Origin: Gammaproteobacteria bacterium TMED139
Lineage (GTDB): Bacteria; Pseudomonadota; Gammaproteobacteria; Pseudomonadales; Pseudohongiellaceae
DNA: 8,626 bases
Reading direction: 5' to 3'
Assembly (NCBI GenBank): GCA_002172295.1
Contig: NHGO01000041.1
Location: 1-8,626, forward strand
Below the pieces are notes generated by a model that had not been told where the DNA came from, did not search any database, and worked only from the letters and a program-made list of their open reading frames with translations. This document shows positions 1 to 6,110 of this stretch, one piece after another. The translations under genes and the position numbers were made by a program. Positions within the stretch are counted from its first letter, which is position 1. Every line of letters begins with the position of its first letter.

Positions 1-66
1 GCCTCCGGTTATTACGATATCGGCTCAAGAACACTTTTGATTGGCCAATGTTCTAGGGAGCTCTCA
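1..66 (-). ncRNA. ssrS: 6S RNA, 5' portion (truncated by window edge)
   Basis: This is the start of a 6S RNA gene, read leftward and cut by the window edge. 6S RNA binds the housekeeping sigma-70 RNA polymerase holoenzyme by mimicking an open promoter and dampens transcription in stationary phase. On the minus strand the segment 28-16 reads CTTGAGCCGATAT, matching the conserved 6S core known from E. coli (CCUGAGCCGAUA). It lies about 35-40 bases from the inferred 5' end, as in E. coli. Location agrees: 6S RNA normally follows zapA on the same strand. The segment also holds the arms AGAACA (28-33) and TGTTCT (49-54), which can pair. The exact 5' end (61-67) is inferred from a -10 box just upstream. 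The 3' half, which closes the long hairpin, is outside the window. Confidence 0.82.
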
Positions 67-71
67 CAAAG

Positions 72-100
72 AGTATATCGTTCTCGACAAGAGGGGGAAA
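72..100 (-). promoter_or_regulatory. Candidate promoter of 6S RNA
   Basis: On the minus strand a -10 box TATACT (77-72, five of six consensus bases) lies 6-11 bases before the inferred 6S RNA start. The -35 region at 17-bp spacing is TTTCCC (100-95), a poor match. Two TTGATA hexamers (126-121 and 110-105) lie further up but are too far from this -10 box. Stretch 101-181 between zapA and this promoter shows no gene and no convincing terminator, so read-through from zapA into 6S RNA is possible. Confidence 0.42.
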
Positions 101-181
101 GAGGTATCAAAGGACGGCTTTATCAATTATCTGCTATAGAATAAAAAATGACTGGGTCAAAAATGAATGCGATAACTGAGA

Positions 182-496
182 TTATATCTCTAGCTGGCGT
201 GACTCGGCGAGAGCCGCGTCAATTCTATCTTCCAGCCCTTTAACCTGCTGAACAGTAACATGTCTGGTTTCGTTAATTAGACGACTCTTGCGAAGCATGT
301 CATGGGTTATGTTCAGAGCCGCCATAACTGCAATTTTCTCTGCTCCATGAATGTTTCCTCGATCCTTGATTTTTCGCATGCTTTCGTCAAGGTAGCGCGC
401 TGATTTCATCAAAGCTTCTTGGTCCGAGGGTGGGCAATTAACCTGGTATTCTTTATCGAGGATTTTAACTTGAACCGCAGCCGGTTGATTATTCAT
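182..496 (-). CDS. zapA: Cell division protein ZapA
   Basis: ZapA is a cytoplasmic protein that binds FtsZ and bundles its filaments in the Z-ring at mid-cell. The product has 104 residues (E. coli ZapA about 109). The N-terminal part (about residues 6-45) carries the family pattern VKILDKEYQVNCP followed by LMKSARYLDESMRKIK. The central stretch EKIAVMAALNITHDML (about 53-68) is the most recognisable signature. The C-terminal part (about 69-104) is a charged helix expected to form the dimerising coiled coil. I chose the ATG at 496-494 because GGA at 506-504 lies 7 bases upstream; the frame can be extended 4 codons to a TTG at 508, which lacks a ribosome binding site. It follows the ZapB-like gene by 18 bases and precedes 6S RNA, the usual gammaproteobacterial order. 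Confidence 0.93.
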   Translation of the reverse strand: MNNQPAAVQVKILDKEYQVNCPPSDQEALMKSARYLDESMRKIKDRGNIHGAEKIAVMAALNITHDMLRKSRLINETRHVTVQQVKGLEDRIDAALAESRQLEI

Positions 497-514
497 GATT
501 TTATCCAAAAAAAT

Positions 515-730
515 TTAAGAATTATTCATTGCCTTCAGTCTGTTCAATATCGATTCAAGCTTTGACTTTGCCTCTCTATTCTTTTCGAGAAGTTGTTTCC
601 GTTCTGCTTGCCAGTTATCTTCACTGGCTTTGAGGATATGGTTTTGGACTTTCATATCAGAGCACACCTTAATCAAGTCGTCTACTTTCTCTTTCAAGGA
701 ATGGAATTTTTCTTCAGTATTCTCGGTCAT
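515..730 (-). CDS. ZapB-like coiled-coil protein, TIGR02449 family
   Basis: A 71-residue, highly charged, almost entirely helical protein with a heptad-like spacing of L, V and I from about residue 9 to 68 (for example LKEKVDDLIKVCSDMKVQN and LLEKNREAKSKLESILNRLKAM). Small proteins of this kind encoded directly before zapA in Pseudomonas-like gammaproteobacteria belong to TIGR02449 and are often described as ZapB-like. ZapB is a coiled-coil partner of ZapA at the division ring. No membrane segment or signal peptide is visible, so it should be cytoplasmic. The start is an ATG at 730-728 preceded by GAAGAAAA. It is probably co-transcribed with zapA 18 bases downstream. The ZapA link is inferred from family and neighbourhood; the sequence itself shows only the coiled coil. 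Confidence 0.85.
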   Translation of the reverse strand: MTENTEEKFHSLKEKVDDLIKVCSDMKVQNHILKASEDNWQAERKQLLEKNREAKSKLESILNRLKAMNNS

Positions 731-981
731 GTTAAGTTTTCTTCACTAATATCCAAAATTTGGGAATTGCAACAAAATGTTGTCAGAGGATTTTTAACAA
801 CACCTCAAGAACGTTTACTATAGAGCCGACTCTAAAATCGGTCAATAATGTAGTTTAACAAAATAGAGGTTGGTTGCATCGATACGTATCGATAAGCTTG
901 CAGGTCGGCAGTTAAATTACGTAAAAGTAAAGAGAGATCTAGGTATTTTGCAGATTCACGAGGAGTTTTGAGGAAAGCGCT
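731..981. promoter_or_regulatory. Divergent intergenic region between the zap operon and pepP
   Basis: This 251-base spacer must hold promoters for both directions. Leftward, TTGCAA (772-767) and TATTAG (751-746) are a weak -35/-10 pair at 15-bp spacing, enclosing the odd palindrome CCAAAATTTGG (753-763). Rightward, TTAACA (794-799) and TACTAT (816-821) are a weak pair at 16-bp spacing. A short inverted repeat TAGAG-CCGA-CTCTA (821-834) overlaps the end of that -10 box and could be an operator. A perfect 16-bp palindrome is at 878-893. The pepP ribosome binding site GAGGA is at 970-974. I see no open reading frame of quality here, and in particular no ygfB (UPF0149), which usually lies at this spot. 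Confidence 0.4.
878..893. repeat. Perfect 16-bp palindrome
   Basis: ATCGATACGTATCGAT equals its own reverse complement across all 16 bases; the flanking bases (C at 877, A at 894) do not extend it. It lies 88 bases before the pepP start codon in the divergent spacer. It could be a binding site for a dimeric regulator. The flanking sequence to about 910 also resembles a cloning polylinker, so its natural origin deserves a check. Confidence 0.9.
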
Positions 982-2304
982 ATGGGCATTACTAACAGAG
1001 AGTTTAAAAAGCGACGCAAGGAAATAATGTCTCGAATGGAGCCTAATAGCATTGGCTTATTATCTTCTGCGCCTGAATGCTTGAGGAACAATGATGCGGA
1101 ATATCAATATCGCCAGAATAGCGATTTTTATTATTTAACTGGTTTTACCGAGCCGCACGCGATATTGGCCCTTGTTCCTGGCCGTGAACAAGGCGAAGTA
1201 ATATTGTTTTGCCGAGAAAAAAATGAAGAGAAGGAATTGTGGACCGGATATATCTTGGGCCCAGAGGCGGCCATTGACTCGTTAAAAATTGACGACGCAT
1301 ATCCTATCGAGGATGTTGATGAAATTATTTCAGGTCTAATTGAGGGCAAAGACCGCATCTACTATTCAATGGGAAGAGATGATCATTTCGATCGTCAAGT
1401 CATGACATGGGTCAAAAATCTTCGCAACAACGCAAAAGTCGGGCCTCCACCGCCAAGTGAGTTTCAGGTGTTAGACCATTTGCTTCACGAGCTTCGGCTT
1501 ATAAAGAGCCCGGCAGAGATAAAACTGATGGAGAAGGCAGCAAAAATTTCTGCAGAGGGGCACAAAGCGGCCATGAACCGGTGTGTTCCAGGGGCAAAAG
1601 AATATGAGTTAGAGGCTGAACTGCAATATGCGTTTACTCGGAGTGGTAGCAGGTCCCCAGCCTACCAGTCGATAGTAGGGGCTGGCGATAATGCATGTGT
1701 TCTCCACTATAATTCAAATAAAGCAGAGATAAAAAAAGGAGATCTGGTACTTATAGATGCTGGGTGTGAGTACGAATATTATGCCTCCGATATTACTAGG
1801 ACTTTTCCTGCAAGCGGCAAATTTACAAAGGAACAGAAATTAATATATGAGATTGTTCTGCTAGCTCAGAAAGAAGCTATAAAGGCAATTAAGCCTGGCA
1901 ACACATGGGATGCACCACATAACGCATCTGTTAAGGTCATCACCAAAGGTTTGCTAGAACTTGGTTTGTTAAAAGGATCACTTTCAAGATTGATCAAATC
2001 TCAGGAGTATAGGCGCTACTATATGCATCGAGTTGGACATTGGATTGGCATGGATGTTCATGATGTCGGAGATTATAAGATTGATGGTCATTGGCGATTG
2101 CTTGAACCAGGAATGGTAACGACCATAGAGCCTGGGATATACATTTCTCCTTCAGATAATTCCATTTCAAAAAAATGGCGTGGCATTGGTATCCGAATTG
2201 AAGATGATGTCCTAGTAACCAAAACGGGGTATAGAATTTTAAGCACAGGAATACCAAAGACTGTTGTAGAGATTGAGACTCACATGTCAACTAAAGTTAA
2301 CTAA
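982..2304 (+). CDS. pepP: Xaa-Pro aminopeptidase (aminopeptidase P)
   Basis: Removes the N-terminal residue from peptides whose second residue is proline; a cytoplasmic dinuclear manganese enzyme of the M24B 'pita-bread' family. The length, 440 residues, matches E. coli PepP (about 440). The N-terminal AMP_N domain spans roughly 5-135 (YQYRQNSDFYYLTGF at 41-55). The catalytic domain spans roughly 175-420. All five metal ligands are present: D259 (LIDAG), D270 (ASDITRTF), H353 (HRVGHWIGMDVHDVG), E383 (TIEPGIYI) and E407 (GIGIRIEDD). The supporting histidines H242 and H360 are also there, so it should be active. The ATG at 982 is preceded by GAGGA (970-974) at 7 bases. ubiH follows 14 bases after the stop, so the two form an operon, as in many gammaproteobacteria. 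Confidence 0.97.
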   Translation: MGITNREFKKRRKEIMSRMEPNSIGLLSSAPECLRNNDAEYQYRQNSDFYYLTGFTEPHAILALVPGREQGEVILFCREKNEEKELWTGYILGPEAAIDSLKIDDAYPIEDVDEIISGLIEGKDRIYYSMGRDDHFDRQVMTWVKNLRNNAKVGPPPPSEFQVLDHLLHELRLIKSPAEIKLMEKAAKISAEGHKAAMNRCVPGAKEYELEAELQYAFTRSGSRSPAYQSIVGAGDNACVLHYNSNKAEIKKGDLVLIDAGCEYEYYASDITRTFPASGKFTKEQKLIYEIVLLAQKEAIKAIKPGNTWDAPHNASVKVITKGLLELGLLKGSLSRLIKSQEYRRYYMHRVGHWIGMDVHDVGDYKIDGHWRLLEPGMVTTIEPGIYISPSDNSISKKWRGIGIRIEDDVLVTKTGYRILSTGIPKTVVEIETHMSTKVN

Positions 2305-2318
2305 ATCAAGGGAATCCG

Positions 2319-3557
2319 ATGATTGTCAAATCGCCCGAAAACAGCTATGACATCGTAATAGCGGGTGGCGGAATGGTTGGTGCTACCTTTGCTATTACTG
2401 TGAGTAAGGCCTTGAAAAAAGCAGGCCTAAAGATTCTTGTAGTAGAGGCTTTTGAGCCATCAACCGTTGACCCGAATGCGGCAAGTTTTGATTCCCGCTC
2501 AACTGCTCTTTCGTTTGGGTCAAAGGAGATACTCAATGATTCGTCAATTTGGGTTGAGTTGAGCAACAAGGCTGAGCCGATAAGAGAGATAGTTATCTCT
2601 GACAAGGGGCGGTTTGGTACTGCGAGAATTACTTGCAAAGAGCAAAATCTTGAGGCGCTTGGTTACGTAGTCGAAAACAAGGATTTGGGGCTGATATTGA
2701 ACAATCGGCTGACCCGCTCTGAATCAATTCATTATTTCACTCCGGCTACAATACGGGATGCAGCTCCTCGTAAAAGTGGTATGAATCTGAAAATTAGCAA
2801 TGGTAGTGACAGCCATCTGGTGCGCTCAAACCTACTAGTGCTGGCCGACGGCGGCAAATCACCAATTTGTGATCAATTGGGTATCGTGCGAGTTCGCCAG
2901 AACTATAATCAACACGCAATAGTATGTAATGTTGCCTTCGAAAAAGCTCATCGAGGGATGGCATTTGAGCGATTCACAGAAACTGGCCCACTTGCTGTAT
3001 TGCCATTGCGTAACTTCAAAAATGAAAATAGGTGCTCGGTGGTTTGGTCGGTTAACGAGCAAGAAAGTGACAAATTTCTTAAGCTAAATCAAGAGGCGTT
3101 GCTACGGGAGTTACAAGGTCAGTTTGGCCAAAGACTCGGAAGAATAAAGAAACTTGGAGAGCTTCACTGTTTCCCTCTGGGCCTTTCGATTGCAAAAGAA
3201 CAGATTAGGCCAAGTATTGTATTGCTTGGCAATGTGGCTCACACGCTTCACCCAGTAGCTGGACAAGGAATGAACTTAGCTTTGAGGGACATGGAGGCGC
3301 TTGTTAAAAGTATAGAAAAGGGAATTAAAGAAGGGAGTAATTGTGGCGAAATGCGGGTGCTTCAACGCTATTTAGAAAATCAGTCAGTTGATCAGCATCA
3401 GGTGATCACATTTACTGACAACCTAGTCAAATTATTCTCTAGCAACTCTATGTCAAAAGTAATGACCCGCAAGCTTGGACTGCTATCACTCGAGTTATTT
3501 CCGGGGTTAAAAAAATCTTTCGCAAAACAAGCGATGGGTATCGGATGGGGAGGCTAA
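2319..3557 (+). CDS. ubiH: 2-octaprenyl-6-methoxyphenol hydroxylase UbiH
   Basis: FAD-dependent aromatic hydroxylase that adds an oxygen to the ubiquinone ring (C1 hydroxylation, the step after decarboxylation and O-methylation) in aerobic ubiquinone synthesis; thought to act with the other Ubi proteins in a complex near the inner membrane. The 412 residues are slightly more than E. coli UbiH (about 392). The N-terminal FAD-binding loop is GGGMVG at 16-21. FDSRSTALS (57-65) is the UbiH/COQ6 family motif, ADGG (176-179) is the second FAD/NAD(P)H motif, and LGNVAHTLHPVAGQGMNLALRD (303-324, in parts) is the third. The GN pair there, in place of the GD of most relatives, is typical of UbiH and favours it over UbiI/UbiF. 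Start ATG follows AAGGGA (2308-2313) by 5 bases. Its stop is 2 bases from the stop of the convergent lipoprotein gene. Confidence 0.92.
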   Translation: MIVKSPENSYDIVIAGGGMVGATFAITVSKALKKAGLKILVVEAFEPSTVDPNAASFDSRSTALSFGSKEILNDSSIWVELSNKAEPIREIVISDKGRFGTARITCKEQNLEALGYVVENKDLGLILNNRLTRSESIHYFTPATIRDAAPRKSGMNLKISNGSDSHLVRSNLLVLADGGKSPICDQLGIVRVRQNYNQHAIVCNVAFEKAHRGMAFERFTETGPLAVLPLRNFKNENRCSVVWSVNEQESDKFLKLNQEALLRELQGQFGQRLGRIKKLGELHCFPLGLSIAKEQIRPSIVLLGNVAHTLHPVAGQGMNLALRDMEALVKSIEKGIKEGSNCGEMRVLQRYLENQSVDQHQVITFTDNLVKLFSSNSMSKVMTRKLGLLSLELFPGLKKSFAKQAMGIGWGG

Positions 3558-3559
3558 AC

Positions 3560-3967
3560 TTATTCGACCAAGGAGCGTATTTTTTCAACACGTTTCCTGT
3601 TAGCCCCAAGATCAGTGAAGCCAACGCGGGAGGCAGACCGGACGTGAGTAATCCCACCGTTCTCATCATGAAGGAATTCAACGTCGTCGATGTAACGCAA
3701 GATACGGCTTGTGAATTCGACGCGCATATAATTGCCAGACCTATCAACTATGTTTGCATGATTCAAAGACACTAACATTCTTTCGATCTTTTCCAGATCC
3801 GCGTTTAGAGGCCGTATTGTATGAGAGTTATCGCTGTCAAAACTAGAAACGCAGTTTGGAGATTGTGGGCAAGGCGCTAATCTATTCTCTCGGACGCCGA
3901 GATCAATCGGCGGATCTGCTGAGCACGCTGATAGGAATGGGAGAACAGAAAGTATAAATTTTTTCAT
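3560..3967 (-). CDS. DUF1499 family lipoprotein
   Basis: A 135-residue predicted lipoprotein of unknown function. The N-terminus (MKKFILSVLPFLSAC) is a short lipoprotein signal peptide with lipobox L12-S-A-C15. Serine after the cysteine suggests the outer membrane by the E. coli sorting rule. The rest fits DUF1499: APCPQSPNCVSS (31-42, with C33 and C39), a charged middle, MRVEFTSRILRYIDDVEF (81-98), and SRVGFTDLGANRKRVE (113-128). No catalytic role is established for the family to my knowledge. The start ATG (3967-3965) is fixed by the signal peptide, yet no ribosome binding site lies at normal distance. A 9-bp inverted repeat just upstream may matter for translation. It lies 35 bases after the hydratase gene on the same strand and converges with ubiH at 2 bases. 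Confidence 0.88.
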   Translation of the reverse strand: MKKFILSVLPFLSACSADPPIDLGVRENRLAPCPQSPNCVSSFDSDNSHTIRPLNADLEKIERMLVSLNHANIVDRSGNYMRVEFTSRILRYIDDVEFLHDENGGITHVRSASRVGFTDLGANRKRVEKIRSLVE

Positions 3968-3970
3968 AAA

Positions 3971-4009
3971 TCAATGAAACACTGTGTTCATCTTCCGGGT
4001 TTTCATTGA
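3971..4009 (-). repeat. 9-bp inverted repeat between the hydratase and lipoprotein genes
   Basis: TCAATGAAA (3971-3979) and TTTCATTGA (4001-4009) are perfect reverse complements separated by 21 bases. In the minus-strand transcript the first arm contains the hydratase stop codon (TGA, 4005-4003) and the second arm ends 3 bases before the lipoprotein ATG. The loop contains GGAAG (3996-3992), the only Shine-Dalgarno-like string near that ATG. A hairpin here could hide or position the lipoprotein start, or couple its translation to the hydratase; there is no T-run, so it is not a terminator. Confidence 0.6.
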
Positions 4010-4467
4010 ATAACAGTCATTCCTAACCATTCAGCAATAAGAGCGGGCTTTTCTTCTCCTTCTATCTCAACGGTGACATTGTGTTTCAATAAAAAATGCT
4101 TCGGTTTCTTTTCTTCCGCACCAATAAGTTCAAATCTAGCTCTGATCTTACTGTTTACTCTTACAGGGTTGACGAAACGCACTTTATCTAGCCCGTAATT
4201 AATTCCCATCACTGCATTTTCCAGTTTAATACCACCGTTCATAGAGCTGAGTTTACTCAGTAGAGAGAGTGTTAAAAACCCATGAGCAATTGTTGTTCCG
4301 AAAGGAGTTTCTGCTGCTCTATCTTTATCAACATGAATGTATTGAAAGTCACCTGTAGCTTCAGCAAACTTATTTATTCTATCTTGATCAATTTCAATCC
4401 AGTCTGTGAGACCAACCTCCTTTTCAAGAAAATTTTTCAAATTTTTGGCGTTCACCATTTTGTTCAT
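4003..4467 (-). CDS. MaoC/NodN-like (R)-specific enoyl-CoA hydratase family protein
   Basis: A 154-residue single hot-dog-fold protein of the MaoC dehydratase family, closest in look to the NodN-like group. Family members hydrate 2-enoyl-CoA to (R)-3-hydroxyacyl-CoA, linking beta-oxidation to polyhydroxyalkanoate or other lipid pathways. The hydratase motif is ATGDFQYIHVD, with catalytic D40 and H45 and the following IAHGFLTLSLL (about 60-70) on the central helix. The pattern GLTDWIEIDQDRINKFAEATGD before it is typical of NodN-type proteins. Both catalytic residues are present, so activity is expected, though the substrate is unknown. I chose the ATG at 4467 because AAAGG (4479-4475) precedes it by 7 bases; an ATG 18 bases further up (4485) has no such site. 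The DUF1499 lipoprotein gene follows after 35 bases. No signal peptide, so cytoplasmic. Confidence 0.9.
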   Translation of the reverse strand: MNKMVNAKNLKNFLEKEVGLTDWIEIDQDRINKFAEATGDFQYIHVDKDRAAETPFGTTIAHGFLTLSLLSKLSSMNGGIKLENAVMGINYGLDKVRFVNPVRVNSKIRARFELIGAEEKKPKHFLLKHNVTVEIEGEEKPALIAEWLGMTVIQ

Positions 4468-4510
4468 TTGCTGACCTTTAAGCATTTATTGTACAAAGAA
4501 TGGAAACTTG

Positions 4511-4519
4511 ATTTTATCA
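4511..4519 (-). promoter_or_regulatory. Candidate extended -10 promoter of the hydratase-lipoprotein pair
   Basis: The minus strand reads TGATAAAAT (4519-4511), an extended -10 element (TG, one base, TAAAAT). The -35 region at 17 bp is TTCCTC, a poor match, which extended -10 promoters tolerate. A start near 4504 would give a leader of about 37 bases before the ATG at 4467, including its ribosome binding site. Confidence 0.4.
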
Positions 4520-4572
4520 GTAAAGAATGGGTTGAGGAACACTGCTACCTAGTTTGATAGGCCATTCGATAC

Positions 4573-4578
4573 TATAAT
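4573..4578 (+). promoter_or_regulatory. Candidate -10 box immediately upstream of ubiI
   Basis: A perfect TATAAT lies only 8 bases before the ubiI ATG (4587). The nearest -35-like hexamer, TTGATA (4554-4559), is 13 bp away, shorter than the normal 16-18. If this box is used, transcription would begin within a base or two of the start codon, giving a leaderless or nearly leaderless mRNA. That agrees with the lack of any Shine-Dalgarno sequence before this ATG. Confidence 0.4.
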
Positions 4579-4586
4579 ATCCGACG

Positions 4587-5819
4587 ATGAAGCCCAAAGT
4601 AAAAAGTGATTTCGACATAATCATCGTTGGTGCAGGCATGGTGGGTTTGACAATCGCTAGCCTGTTAAAAGATGACCAGCTTCGAATAGCAGTGGTTGAT
4701 AAGAGTGACACCCCACCAGTTCCCATGGTTTCTGAGCTAGAAAGCTCAAACTTTGATGCTAGGGTAAGTGCCTTAAGTGCTGCATCAAGAGAGATACTGA
4801 AACGGGCTGGCGCATGGAGAATCATAGAGAGTAAGCGCTATTGCGATTTCAGCAGCATGTTTGTTTGGGACGCCGATGGTACTGGCAGTGTTAAGTTCTC
4901 TGCCGAGGAACTAAGTGTTCCAAGACTGGGAACAATTATTGAGAATTCTTTCGTTATTGATGCCCTATTGGAGAATCTATACAAGAAAGCCAACCTAGAG
5001 ATTTTTCGTCCTTGTTCAATTATTTCTCTAGATGAAGGTGACGAGTCGGTATTACTAGAAACCGAAGATAATATCCGATTGCGTGCAAAGCTTGTCATTG
5101 CCGCTGATGGCGTGAATTCTAAAATTCGGGAATTGGCAAACTTTCGAGTTCGTGAGTGGGAATATAATCACGACGCTATCGTGGCCACCGTAAAAACCGA
5201 AAGCCCCCATCAAGAAATGGCTTTGCAGCGTTTTATGCAAACAGGCCCCCTGGCATTTCTTCCGCTATGCACTGGTCTAGAGATTGACTGCCAGGATTGG
5301 AGCAGTATTGTTTGGTCCGCAGAACCATCTTACGCTAAAAAGCTTTTCAGTCTTTCAGACGACGAGTTTTGTTTCGAGCTAACGCAGGCTTCTGAGTCGC
5401 GCTTGGGTAGGATAATTGATTGTAGCCGACGTCATCTATTCCCGCTAAGACAGAGGCACGCAGTCAATTACTCAAAACGGCGAATCGCACTAGCGGGAGA
5501 TGCGGCACACAGCATACATCCTCTTGCCGGACAGGGGGCAAATCTCGGTTTGCTTGATGCAGAAGCTTTAGTCAATAAAATCACCGAGGGTTTGAACGCG
5601 GGCAGAGAAGTTGCTGATCCAGTGATTATGGATAGATATGAAAGGGCGAGAAAAGCGCATAATTTGGGAATGATGGGGTTGATGCAAGGTTTTAAGCACC
5701 TTTTTGCAGATGAAACTATGATTGTTCGCTGGCTGAGGAATGTCGGTATGAGCAGTATAAATGATATGAGCATCGTGAAGAATTATCTTGCGCGTCAAGC
5801 AATGGGTTTAGATTCTTAA
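4587..5819 (+). CDS. ubiI: UbiH/UbiF/VisC family FAD hydroxylase, probably UbiI
   Basis: FAD-dependent aromatic hydroxylase of ubiquinone synthesis; UbiI (VisC) performs the C5 hydroxylation of the octaprenylphenol ring. The 410 residues fit the family (UbiI about 400). Motifs: FAD loop GAGMVG (15-20), FDARVSAL (56-63), a VWDADGTGSVKF stretch (93-104) and LGTIIEN (114-120) that recall VisC, ADGVNS (173-178), QRFMQTGPLAFLPL (214-227), and GDAAHSIHPLAGQG (304-317) with the GD pair that UbiH lacks. In relatives this gene lies soon after ubiH; here a minus-strand pair separates them. UbiF or a broad-range Ubi hydroxylase cannot be excluded, since these paralogues differ little in motifs. No Shine-Dalgarno sequence precedes the ATG, but the FAD loop fixes the start to within about 14 residues. 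Confidence 0.85.
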   Translation: MKPKVKSDFDIIIVGAGMVGLTIASLLKDDQLRIAVVDKSDTPPVPMVSELESSNFDARVSALSAASREILKRAGAWRIIESKRYCDFSSMFVWDADGTGSVKFSAEELSVPRLGTIIENSFVIDALLENLYKKANLEIFRPCSIISLDEGDESVLLETEDNIRLRAKLVIAADGVNSKIRELANFRVREWEYNHDAIVATVKTESPHQEMALQRFMQTGPLAFLPLCTGLEIDCQDWSSIVWSAEPSYAKKLFSLSDDEFCFELTQASESRLGRIIDCSRRHLFPLRQRHAVNYSKRRIALAGDAAHSIHPLAGQGANLGLLDAEALVNKITEGLNAGREVADPVIMDRYERARKAHNLGMMGLMQGFKHLFADETMIVRWLRNVGMSSINDMSIVKNYLARQAMGLDS

Positions 5820-5827
5820 AATACTTC

Positions 5828-6000
5828 TCATAAAAACCCTTAGGAAGGCCAGCCGAGGGAAATGACAACTTAATGTCATAATTAGGTGTGGCCAGATTAA
5901 GCCCGCGTCACTTAATGTCCGAGTTTTTAAAATAGAGCAATCCTCTTAATCAAATTTCATAAGTTTGGGAGAATAATTCTTTCAAAATCATAAAAACCCT
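5828..6000 (+). repeat. 13-bp direct repeat (two copies)
   Basis: TCATAAAAACCCT occurs exactly at 5828-5840 and 5988-6000, 160 bases start to start. The first copy begins 9 bases after ubiI ends; the second is 110 bases before the next gene. The interval between them contains the 42-bp tandem repeat and the small palindrome AGAATAATTCT (5970-5980). The copies could be boundary duplications or protein-binding sites; no transposon ends or open reading frame are apparent between them. Confidence 0.7.
5840..5923 (+). repeat. Degenerate tandem repeat, two units of about 42 bp
   Basis: Unit 1 (5840-5881) and unit 2 (5882-5923) align across their length with shared blocks in the same order: TTAGG, then GGCCAG, then ACTTAATGTC. 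The last block is exact (5868-5877 and 5910-5919, 42 bases apart); the first blocks differ by one base of spacing. Unit 1 also holds ATGACA-ACTTAA-TGTCAT (5862-5879), a 6-bp inverted repeat that unit 2 has partly lost. It is non-coding and lies just after ubiI. Old duplication or paired regulatory sites are both possible. Confidence 0.65.
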
Positions 6001-6110
6001 ATGTTTTAGATATTCTTATGAAGATTTCTTAAAGTCAGTCGATACTAATGTTTGCGACAAGTTAGAGCCCTATTATATGGGTATGAAGTAGGTAAGGAGC
6101 AGCATTTACG
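5924..6110 (+). promoter_or_regulatory. Leader region of the 62-residue protein gene
   Basis: The remainder of the 291-base spacer is AT-rich and non-coding. A possible -10 box TATTAT (6071-6076, five of six) lies 35 bases before the start codon, but I see no good -35 partner: TTGCGA (6052-6057) is 13 bp from it, or 16 bp from the poorer TATATG (6074-6079). TTCATAAG (5956-5963) and CTTATGAA (6015-6022) are an 8-bp inverted pair flanking the second 13-bp repeat. A full TAAGGAG ribosome binding site is at 6093-6099. Confidence 0.35.

Noticed and set aside
593..823. Plus-strand open frame of 76 codons
   Set aside because: It lies opposite the ZapB-like gene, has no ribosome binding site, and its product resembles no family; a shadow of the real gene.
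3545..3775. Plus-strand open frame overlapping the end of ubiH and the lipoprotein gene
   Set aside because: It is antisense to a well-supported DUF1499 gene and lacks any family resemblance.
3971..3991. Six-residue frame MNTVFH before the lipoprotein gene, in frame with it
   Set aside because: It ends with TGA before the real ATG, and the only Shine-Dalgarno-like string touches its start codon with no spacing.
5837..5859. Possible hairpin CCCTT / GAGGG after ubiI
   Set aside because: The stem is short with a bulge and is not followed by a T-run, so it is not a convincing terminator.
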